64,000 nucleotides of DNA from Alphaproteobacteria bacterium. Lineage in GTDB: Bacteria; Pseudomonadota; Alphaproteobacteria; Rhizobiales; JAJFHC01. Each line of letters opens with the position of its first letter. The first letter of the stretch is position 1. The notes under the pieces are model-generated. The model saw only the letters and a list, made by a program, of their open reading frames with translations, made no database searches and had not been told where the DNA came from. Position numbers and translations under genes: made by a program. The stretch covers positions 79,628 to 143,627 of the forward strand of contig JAJFHD010000015.1 in NCBI GenBank assembly GCA_021775805.1, given 5' to 3'. Positions 16,837-24,275 of this stretch are shown here, piece by piece.

Positions 16837-18183
16837 TTGGTCTTGAGCGGTTCAGGTCCGAGCAGCAATCAACTGGAGGCACGATCGCGGTCGGTGGCTT
16901 GGTTTGCTGTATTGCTTCTGGTCGGCCTCAGCCCGGCACTCGTGAACGGGTTTCCTCTGTATTTCCACGATTCCGGACTTTACAGCGGTGCCTACCCTGC
17001 GGCTCAAAGCATCAGGTCGTTGATGCCGTCGATGTTGGCCAAGCTGGTTTTTCCGTTGTTTGGAGCCTATGCGCTTCCCGTAGTCAATGCAGTGTTTCTT
17101 GCAATTGTGTTGGTGAGGTTCTCACAAACCGTCCTGACGCGGGTGCCGAATGCTGTGATGGTCATAGCTGTCGTTTTGAGCGGCACGCCGTTTCTTGTTT
17201 CGGCGATCTTGCCGGATATCTGGTTGGCAATCGCCACGGTATCTCTGCTCACGCTCCTCGCACGGTTTTCATGGATCGACTTTGCGATCTGTTCGGTCGC
17301 GTTGGCGGGTCACGGCCTCGACATCTATGTTGCGCTCTCTCTGCTTGTCCTGTCTGTCATTTGCCCTGGGGAGGATCGCTGGCGTGCCGCCAGGCTGATC
17401 GCCTCAATCGTCGTCTGCGTGGTTCTGCTTGCCGGTATTGCAAACACGCTTGTCCGGGGCAGTTTCCCGGCGCCCAGACTGGGTACTGCTGTGATCGTGT
17501 CAAAAGTGATCAATGACGTTCCTGAAGCGTATGACGGGTTTTGTGTCTCGGCGCCGAGTGAAAAGATCTGCCGACTCAAAGACAAGATCGATAAACGCAG
17601 AGCGTTGGGCTTAGACGAGGACAGCCAGTATCTCTGGCATGCCGGCCTGACGTGGTGGAGCGGCCCGGTGGATGAAACCCTTTCGTGGCCTGAATTCAAT
17701 GCCGCCGGACTCAAGTTGGGGTGGCATGCTCTGAAATCATATCCGTTCACCTATGTGAAGGAATCGTTGCTGGACTACTGGCGCATGTTCTCGGTGAAAG
17801 GATGCCTGGGCAACGGGCTGGCATATCTCGAAGCCGATCCCGGAACTGACAGTTTTGTCGGATACCTGACCCACAGGGGCACGGATTCGCTGGCACGCCG
17901 GGGTTTGCTGGGAAATACACCTTTCTGCTCTGTGGTTTCGTGGGCCAAAATAATTGTCTTTGCGGCTGGTTTGTTCGCGGCGTTGTATCTGTTCGTCCGC
18001 GGTCAGGGCGCAATTCGTCGGCAAACAATACTTCTGTCAGGGGCGATGTTTGCAAACGACTTTGGTTTCGCTTTCACGTCAGGCGGCTTCCCAAGATATC
18101 ATGAGCGCATAGTGCTCCTCGCGGCCGTTATCCTGCTCCTTGCGATCAACCGGTGGCGACAGTCCCGACAGGAGGGTTTGTAA
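16837..18183 (+). CDS. Polytopic membrane protein of unknown function
   Basis: A 448-residue protein with about nine to ten hydrophobic helices, starting at a TTG preceded by AAGGGG; a second TTG follows two codons later. An early loop reads GFPLYFHDSGLYSG and the C-terminal part FTSGGFPRYHERIVLLA, after which one more helix and a basic tail follow. The layout, with acidic residues in the first loop after helix 1, recalls GT-C-type glycosyltransferases, but I cannot assign the family. It replaces the hydrolase position in the second copy of the duplicated block and is probably an insertion. Confidence 0.6.
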   Translation: MVLSGSGPSSNQLEARSRSVAWFAVLLLVGLSPALVNGFPLYFHDSGLYSGAYPAAQSIRSLMPSMLAKLVFPLFGAYALPVVNAVFLAIVLVRFSQTVLTRVPNAVMVIAVVLSGTPFLVSAILPDIWLAIATVSLLTLLARFSWIDFAICSVALAGHGLDIYVALSLLVLSVICPGEDRWRAARLIASIVVCVVLLAGIANTLVRGSFPAPRLGTAVIVSKVINDVPEAYDGFCVSAPSEKICRLKDKIDKRRALGLDEDSQYLWHAGLTWWSGPVDETLSWPEFNAAGLKLGWHALKSYPFTYVKESLLDYWRMFSVKGCLGNGLAYLEADPGTDSFVGYLTHRGTDSLARRGLLGNTPFCSVVSWAKIIVFAAGLFAALYLFVRGQGAIRRQTILLSGAMFANDFGFAFTSGGFPRYHERIVLLAAVILLLAINRWRQSRQEGL

Positions 18184-18209
18184 CCCGTTCGGATGTGCCG
18201 GCCATGGCC

Positions 18210-18745
18210 TCACAGTGCCGGGAGAATTTTGTAGTGAACTTCCGTGGGCTTCTGCCCGATGCCGTTTATCGGAGACATATCCATCGGGCAGGCGGAGAGG
18301 GCAACCACACACCTCATGTGCGTCCGCAGGGTGACGTTGTCGCCGGGCTTGGTCATTGGCGGATCGAAGGCGAGCATTCCCTCGGCGGACCAGGGGTTGT
18401 TCATGAAAAGGTTGAGCGGGCAGGGTGTTTCCGGCGCCGTCATGTCAAGTTCCGCCATGGCGGCGGCCAGATTGTCGGTACAGTTGTCGTGATGTTCCGT
18501 GCAGCCCAGTTGCTTGTAGCGGTGCACATCGCAGGCCGCAATCAGGGTGTCATGTACGCCTGGCGATGTGTCTTCCTCAAGGGTGAGAATAGGCCGGCGG
18601 CGGTTGGTGTGCAGCGGTTTGCCAAGAACCGGCATCATCGTCCGAAGTGTCCCCCGGCTGTGCTCCATGAACATGAATTCGTCGAGGCCGGGTAACGCGA
18701 AGGCCCATGTATCGACCACCTGGGATCCGTGGGCAGTTCGGTCAT
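18210..18745 (-). pseudogene. DUF1989 protein, damaged copy B
   Basis: From GSQVVDTWAF onward this copy aligns with the intact DUF1989-A protein to its end without gaps. The native start at 18745, with ribosome site AAGGAGAC, encodes only MTEL before joining the body in a different frame. About 25 N-terminal residues (MTEQFTVPARRGKAAKLEAG in copy A and a few more) are deleted and the frame is shifted. An in-frame ATG at 18788 would give a fusion with foreign N-terminal residues but has no ribosome site. The body is well preserved, so the inactivation may be recent. Confidence 0.75.
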
Positions 18746-18803
18746 GGTCGGTGTCTCCTTGAAGTGCGTTCGATCCATAGTCTGTCATTAACGGCCGCTG
18801 GTA

Positions 18804-18842
18804 CACAACAGCGCACAGATGTGTGACAAATTCTGGTAGTTA
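18804..18842. promoter_or_regulatory. Conserved 39 bp intergenic block, copy B
   Basis: The second copy of the block at 16200-16238, located between the DUF1989-B gene and the intact amidotransferase gene. TGTGAC and TATACC, separated by 13 bp near its right end, resemble promoter hexamers but are spaced too closely for a standard sigma-70 site. Confidence 0.45.
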
Positions 18843-18938
18843 TACCCACGGTGCCTAATGTTGATCCATTTCACCGCGACAATTTTGGTTTGCCGGCAAG
18901 GCGCGTTTCGGGCAACCCACACACCGGAGGGAATTTTC

Positions 18939-19703
18939 ATGTGCCGTTGGATGACTTATTCCGGAGACCCGGTTTATCTCGAGGATCTGATTTACAAACC
19001 CGGACATTCGCTCATCGAGCAAAGCCTGAAGGCCGAAGAGGCCAAAGTTCCGACCAACGGCGATGGCTTCGGCATCGGATGGTATGGCGAGCGTGAAGTG
19101 CCGGGAACCTACCGTGAGGTGCTGCCTGCCTGGAATGATCCCAATCTTCGCAGCCTGGCCCAGCAGATCAAGGCAGGTCTGTTCTTTGCCCATGTCCGTG
19201 CCTCTACCGGCACTGAAACCATTCGTCCGAACTGTCATCCGTTCACCCACAACCAGTGGCTGTTCATGCATAACGGTCAGATCGGCGGTTATGCCGGTCT
19301 GCGCCGCGATCTGGAAAGCCTTATTCCCGACGAGCTTTACCGCCATCGCCGCGGGACAACCGACAGTGAAGTGATCTTTTACCTGCTTTTTGCCCATGGT
19401 CTCGAGCAGGATCCTGAAGCCGCAATCAAGGCCACGATCACATGCATCGAGGACAAGATGCGTGAGCGAGGCGTCGAAAGCCCCTTCCGTTTCACGGCGG
19501 CAGTTTCCGATGGCGATCGACTGTTTGCCGTTCGGTATTCGTCCGACGACCGCCCGCCCAGTCTCTATCACAGTCAGGATACGTCCCAGTTGATCGTCGT
19601 GTCTGAGCCCATAGACCTGCCTGAGTACGAATGGCGTCCGGTTCCCGAAAATCACGTTCTCAGCATTGTCGACCAGCGGGTTGCCGGCATGATACCGCTG
19701 TAA
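18939..19703 (+). CDS. Class II glutamine amidotransferase (YafJ/EgtC-like)
   Basis: 254 residues of the stand-alone Ntn-type glutaminase family. After Met removal, Cys2 of MCRWMTYSG becomes the N-terminal nucleophile. NGDGFGIGWYG near 40, AHVRASTGTETIRPNCHPF near 85 and FMHNGQIGGY near 108 form the glutamine-binding pocket. The start follows CGGAGGGA. Family members supply ammonia or hydrolyse gamma-glutamyl amides (EgtC does so in ergothioneine synthesis); the partner here is unknown. It is divergent from DUF1989-B, as the fragment at 16357 is from DUF1989-A, which suggests the two gene types work together. Confidence 0.87.
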   Translation: MCRWMTYSGDPVYLEDLIYKPGHSLIEQSLKAEEAKVPTNGDGFGIGWYGEREVPGTYREVLPAWNDPNLRSLAQQIKAGLFFAHVRASTGTETIRPNCHPFTHNQWLFMHNGQIGGYAGLRRDLESLIPDELYRHRRGTTDSEVIFYLLFAHGLEQDPEAAIKATITCIEDKMRERGVESPFRFTAAVSDGDRLFAVRYSSDDRPPSLYHSQDTSQLIVVSEPIDLPEYEWRPVPENHVLSIVDQRVAGMIPL

Positions 19704-19979
19704 GATCCCGAGCGGTTGCAATATTCAAACGACGTGAAGCGATGTCTGGAATTGGCACGTGACAGTGTTCCTTGGCCTTGTCGGGCTGGAAATCGGCGGC
19801 TGGGGGGTATATATGTCCGTTTTGGCGCCTGTTGAACCCAACCAAGATGACGCAAGAATCGATCGGGTTCCCGACACCAATCAGCTTGACGTCGATGAGG
19901 CACAGGGTTTTAAACAGCAAACAATTGTCAGTAACCGTCGGTCAGAGTGCCGGTGGAAGTAGTCGAAGGGAATGAGAAG

Positions 19980-21371
19980 ATGGCGGAGCAGTGGACACCT
20001 GAAACCTGGCGGTCAAAGCCAATCATGCAGGTCCCTGAGTTTACCGATAAGGCGGCCCTTGCCGATGTGGAAAACCGCCTCTCCGGATATCCCCCGCTGG
20101 TGTTTGCCGGTGAGGCCAGGCTGCTGAAATCGCAACTCGCTGACGTGGCCGACGGAAGGGCATTCCTGCTTCAGGGGGGCGATTGCGCCGAGAGCTTCCT
20201 GGAACATTCCCCGGACAATATTCGTGATTTTTTCCGCGTCATGTTGCAGATGGCGGTCGTCCTGACCTATGCCGCCGCATCGCCGGTGGTCAAGGTAGGC
20301 CGGATTGCCGGACAATTTGCCAAGCCCAGATCGTCCGATACGGAAGTCCAGGGCGATGTCGAACTGCCCAGCTACCGCGGTGACATCATCAACGCGACCG
20401 AATTCAACGAAGCGGCGCGAAATCCCGATCCTGAACGGCAGATCGCAGCATACCGGCAGTCGGCCGCCACCCTCAATCTGCTCCGCGCATTCGCCCAGGG
20501 CGGATACGCGAATCTCGAGCATGTCCATCAATGGACATTGGGATTTCTGGGCGAAGGGCCAGCCTTTGAACAATACAAGGAACTGGCCGACAGAATCTCC
20601 GAAACGCTCGGGTTCATGAGGGCCTGCGGGCTCAATTCCGACTCTGTGCCACAACTGCGGACGACAGATTTTTTCACCAGCCATGAAGCCTTGTTGCTGG
20701 GCTTTGAGCAGGCCCTGACCCGTGTCGACTCCACATCGGGCGACTGGTACGCCACATCCGGACATTTGCTCTGGATCGGAGACCGCACCCGCCAGCCCGA
20801 CGGCGCACATGTGGAATTCTGCAGGGGCGTCAAGAACCCGATTGGCATCAAATGCGGGCCGTCGCTCGATTCGGAGGGGCTGCTCAAGCTGATCGATATT
20901 CTGAACCCTGAAAACGAGGCTGGCCGGATTACACTGATCGCGCGTTATGGTGCAGACAAAGTCGAGGGACACCTGCCTCAACTGGTTCGTGCCGTGAAGC
21001 GTGAAGGCCGCACCGTCGTCTGGTCGTGCGACCCCATGCACGGCAACACGGTCAAGGCATCCAATGGCTTCAAGACACGACCGTTTGACCTGATCCTCTC
21101 GGAAGTTCGCCGGTTCATGTCGGTCCACCGTGCTGAAGGTACCCATGCCGGCGGCGTTCATTTCGAGATGACCGGTCAGAATGTCACGGAATGCACGGGC
21201 GGCGCGCGTCCGGTGACCGAAGCTGATCTGTTTGATCGTTACCACACCCATTGCGATCCTCGACTCAACGCCGGACAAGCGCTTGAACTGGCGTTTCTCA
21301 TAGCCGATGGTTTGAAGAGAGAACGCGCAGACAGCGCACCGGACGTCCAGACCGCGGTAGCAGGATTTTAA
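19980..21371 (+). CDS. aroG: 3-deoxy-7-phosphoheptulonate synthase, class II
   Basis: First enzyme of the shikimate pathway, condensing phosphoenolpyruvate with erythrose 4-phosphate. 463 residues, the typical plant/alphaproteobacterial type II length, unlike the 350-residue type I enzymes. Landmarks are [12 protein letters not shown] at the start, [11 protein letters not shown] near 60-75, [12 protein letters not shown] near 110, [14 protein letters not shown] near 225, and the C-terminal [10 protein letters not shown] and [15 protein letters not shown] metal and substrate region. The start at 19980 follows AAGGGAATG; an in-frame GTG 33 bp upstream is less likely. A 276 bp gap before it should contain its promoter. 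Confidence 0.94.
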   Translation: MAEQWTPETWRSKPIMQVPEFTDKAALADVENRLSGYPPLVFAGEARLLKSQLADVADGRAFLLQGGDCAESFLEHSPDNIRDFFRVMLQMAVVLTYAAASPVVKVGRIAGQFAKPRSSDTEVQGDVELPSYRGDIINATEFNEAARNPDPERQIAAYRQSAATLNLLRAFAQGGYANLEHVHQWTLGFLGEGPAFEQYKELADRISETLGFMRACGLNSDSVPQLRTTDFFTSHEALLLGFEQALTRVDSTSGDWYATSGHLLWIGDRTRQPDGAHVEFCRGVKNPIGIKCGPSLDSEGLLKLIDILNPENEAGRITLIARYGADKVEGHLPQLVRAVKREGRTVVWSCDPMHGNTVKASNGFKTRPFDLILSEVRRFMSVHRAEGTHAGGVHFEMTGQNVTECTGGARPVTEADLFDRYHTHCDPRLNAGQALELAFLIADGLKRERADSAPDVQTAVAGF

Positions 21372-21515
21372 CGCCGTTGACACAATTCAGCCGCGATATC
21401 GACATCGTGTTTGTGCCGAATCCAAATTCTGTGGTAGGTTTCTCGTGAGGGGTTTAGCAAAAGTGCAGTCATTTGATACGCAGTATCGAGGTCTGCAAGG
21501 ATTAAGGAGAGACGT

Positions 21516-21836
21516 ATGGCGAGGATTGTTTCCAAAATCCGGTGGATGAGCTTTGTTGCTCTGATTGCGGCCAGTTTTATGTTTACTGCGGCGGAAGTCG
21601 AACCGGTCCAGGCCGGCGGCATCAATCTCGATATTTTCGTCGGCCCGAGCCACGGCGGATACCGCGACGACCACTACTACAACGAGCCGTCATATTATGC
21701 CCCGCCGCCGCGATACAGCCGGCGTTGCCATTACCACAAGCGCAAGCTTCCCGGCGTTCATCGCCACCGGAGAGTAAGTTGTCACAAGCATCGCAAACGC
21801 GTGCGGCGTCACTGGAGCCACGTTCGCGTGCGCTGA
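21516..21836 (+). CDS. Small exported basic protein, unknown family
   Basis: 106 residues with a clear signal peptide (KIRW, then a hydrophobic run, cleavage probably after VQA near residue 33). The mature part is rich in Tyr, His, Arg and Lys: a DDHYYNEPSYYAPPP stretch is followed by a cationic tail with repeated His and Arg. AAGGAGAGACGT before the ATG is a strong ribosome site, and a rho-independent terminator lies 35 bp after the stop, so this is a real single-gene unit. No function can be assigned; the His-rich tail could bind metal or an acidic surface polymer. Confidence 0.7.
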   Translation: MARIVSKIRWMSFVALIAASFMFTAAEVEPVQAGGINLDIFVGPSHGGYRDDHYYNEPSYYAPPPRYSRRCHYHKRKLPGVHRHRRVSCHKHRKRVRRHWSHVRVR

Positions 21837-21870
21837 CAACACTGCCTGGCACGATTGCCGGATTAACGAG

Positions 21871-21896
21871 AAGGTGCAGTTTTTTGCACCTTTTTT
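21871..21896 (+). terminator. Rho-independent terminator
   Basis: Stem AAGGTGCA (21871-21878) pairs with TGCACCTT (21885-21892) around a 6-base loop and runs into six T residues at 21891-21896. It follows the small exported protein gene and is symmetric enough to serve the convergent lipoprotein gene as well. Confidence 0.85.
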
Positions 21897-21949
21897 CGTT
21901 CTACGGTAAGTGTTTTTGTTTTTGTCCTCGACTGTCCGCGGACCGTTTG

Positions 21950-22408
21950 TCAGATGCAGGCCTTTGACCCGTTGGCCCACAACAGCACGTCGTCCTTGAG
22001 ACGCTGTGCAAGCACCTGATCTTCTGGCACCTGTGAAAAATTCAGTTCCGTCAGGCTCGTCCCGGTATCACGGAAGCCGACCGAAAACACGGTGGTGGGC
22101 GGCGCACCGGCTTGGGCTCCTGCCGGTCTCAGCACAAGCCGTACAGTGGGGTGTCCTTTTGCTTCATCGGGCACGGCCAGCACAGTCAGTGCGGCCAACT
22201 CTTCCGATTTCGTAGGCCAGCAGGTGCGGGCCAGTTCTCCAACGTTGGCCGCAAGCCGGCGCGGATCTCCGGGAGCGGTATATACCGTGTCGGAAACCGG
22301 CGGTTGAGCCGGGCTCCCGCCGCACGCGGCAGTCAGCATTGCCGCCGCGAACACAGCACACAACGACACCCCTGATTTCTGCAGATAATTGGCGTACCCA
22401 ACCCACAT
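21950..22408 (-). CDS. Putative lipoprotein
   Basis: 152 residues. The N-terminus has a hydrophobic segment ending in the lipobox LTAAC (cysteine near residue 29), followed by a Pro/Gly/Ser-rich spacer, so it is probably anchored to a membrane by lipidation. The remainder is a compact domain with RTCWPTKSEELAAL and a C-terminal cysteine. I do not recognise the family. Convergent with the small exported protein and divergent from nadE. Confidence 0.65.
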   Translation of the reverse strand: MWVGYANYLQKSGVSLCAVFAAAMLTAACGGSPAQPPVSDTVYTAPGDPRRLAANVGELARTCWPTKSEELAALTVLAVPDEAKGHPTVRLVLRPAGAQAGAPPTTVFSVGFRDTGTSLTELNFSQVPEDQVLAQRLKDDVLLWANGSKACI

Positions 22409-22569
22409 GTACCTAATCTACAGCCAGTTCCCCCGGCGTCAATCTATCCGGGCCACATTTACACCATTCTTTTTTCTGTTTGCGCTGTTGCCGGCTTTTG
22501 AGCCGGGATATAAGAACCTACGTCAAATCCTTTGGTATCAATTCCTTGCAGAGAAAAACTCAGGCAGAC

Positions 22570-24231
22570 ATGACGCGGACGCTGAAAATCGCAATGGCGC
22601 AACTCAATCCGGTGCTGGGCGATATCGCGGGCAATGCAGAACTGGTGCGCAGTACACGGGCAAAGGCCGCTGCGATGAACGCCGACCTTGTGTTGTTCAG
22701 CGAATTGTTCATCACCGGTTACCCGACCGAGGATCTGGTACTTAAACCAGCCTTCCAGCGCGCCGCCCGCGCGGCAGTCGAGACCCTCGCGGCAGAGACA
22801 TCCGACGGTGGCCCGGCGGTGCTGTTGGGAACACCATGGGTCGATGACGGGAAGCTTTACAATGCCATCGCCCTGCTTGATCAGGGCCAGGTCAGGACTG
22901 TCCGTTTCAAGGTCGACCTGCCAAATTACGGCGTATTCGACGAAAAGCGTCTGTTCGAACCCGGTCCCATGCCCGGTCCTGTCGAATTCCGGGGCGTGCG
23001 CCTGGGCGTGCCGATCTGCGAGGATATCTGGAATGAGGAAGTCTGTGAGTGCCTTGAAGAGACCGGCGCCGAAATACTGATTGTCCCCAACGGATCCCCC
23101 TACGATTTCGACAAGCAGGATGTGCGCCTCAATATTGTGGTCGGCCGGGTGACCGAAACCGGTTTGCCGCTTGCTTATCTGAACCAGCTGGGCGGGCAGG
23201 ATGAGTTGGTCTTCGACGGCGCCTCGTTTGTTCTGAATGCGGACTGCACCCTTGCTCTCCAAATGCCGGCCTGGCAGGAATCGATCACCCTGACGTCCTG
23301 GGAGGAAGACGGCAACGGTTGGGTCTGCGAACCAGGCGAAGTTGTCCCTGTAGAAGAGGGGCTTGAGTCGATCTACTCGGCCTGCGTGCTGGGCCTGCGC
23401 GACTATGTCAACAAGAACCGGTTTCCCAGTGTCGTCCTTGGCATGTCCGGCGGCATAGACTCCGCAATCTGTGCCGCCATGGCGACCGATGCCCTTGGAG
23501 CCGACCGGGTTCACTGCGTCATGCTGCCCTACCGCTACACCAGTGAGGACAGTCTCACTGATGCCCGGGAATGTGCGGCGGCTCTCGGCGTGCGCTATGA
23601 CATCGTTCCCATATCCGACCCGGTCGAAGGATTCGACACCGCTCTGTCGAAAATGTTTGAAGGTCGGGAGCCGGACGTCACTGAAGAGAATATCCAGTCC
23701 AGGGTCCGCGGATCGATACTGATGGCGATCTCGAACAAGTTTGGTCCCATGGTTGTGACCACGGGCAACAAGTCGGAGGTGTCGGTCGGCTACGCCACCC
23801 TTTATGGTGACATGAACGGCGGCTTCAATCCGATCAAGGACCTTTACAAGACACAAGTTTTCGATCTGGCGGGCTTCCGCAATCAAAAACGGCCCAAGGG
23901 CTGTTTGGGTCCCGAAGGCCGGGTGATTCCGGAGAACATCATCATCAAACCGCCCACCGCCGAACTTCGCGAAGGCCAGAAGGATGAGGACTCTCTGCCG
24001 CCTTATGACAAGCTCGATGACATTCTGGCATGCCTGATCGAGGACGAGTTGTCGGTTTCGGAGATTATGGCGCGCGGCCACGAAAAAGAGACGGTGGAGC
24101 GGATCCAGCACTTGCTCTACATCGCCGAGTACAAGCGCCGTCAGGCGGCCCCCGGTGTCAAGGTTTCGGATCGAAATTTCGGTCGCGACCGCCGCTACCC
24201 TATTACCAATGCCTATCGGGATCGCGGCTGA
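22570..24231 (+). CDS. nadE: Glutamine-dependent NAD(+) synthetase
   Basis: Amidates nicotinic acid adenine dinucleotide to NAD using ammonia released from glutamine. 553 residues in two domains. The N-terminal nitrilase-type glutaminase (about 1-260) has its Glu in LFSELFITGYP, Lys in KVDLPNYGVFDEKRLF and Cys in GVPICEDIW. The C-terminal ATP-pyrophosphatase domain has LGMSGGIDSAICAAM near 295 and TTGNKSEVSVGYATLYGDMNGGF near 400. The start at 22570 fits the family; 30 further residues encoded upstream do not. It is followed after 44 bp by a flavoprotein gene on the same strand. Confidence 0.95.
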   Translation: MTRTLKIAMAQLNPVLGDIAGNAELVRSTRAKAAAMNADLVLFSELFITGYPTEDLVLKPAFQRAARAAVETLAAETSDGGPAVLLGTPWVDDGKLYNAIALLDQGQVRTVRFKVDLPNYGVFDEKRLFEPGPMPGPVEFRGVRLGVPICEDIWNEEVCECLEETGAEILIVPNGSPYDFDKQDVRLNIVVGRVTETGLPLAYLNQLGGQDELVFDGASFVLNADCTLALQMPAWQESITLTSWEEDGNGWVCEPGEVVPVEEGLESIYSACVLGLRDYVNKNRFPSVVLGMSGGIDSAICAAMATDALGADRVHCVMLPYRYTSEDSLTDARECAAALGVRYDIVPISDPVEGFDTALSKMFEGREPDVTEENIQSRVRGSILMAISNKFGPMVVTTGNKSEVSVGYATLYGDMNGGFNPIKDLYKTQVFDLAGFRNQKRPKGCLGPEGRVIPENIIIKPPTAELREGQKDEDSLPPYDKLDDILACLIEDELSVSEIMARGHEKETVERIQHLLYIAEYKRRQAAPGVKVSDRNFGRDRRYPITNAYRDRG

Positions 24232-24275
24232 GCGCCCGTTCTCCAACGAACCAATCGACGACAAGGATACGCCCG

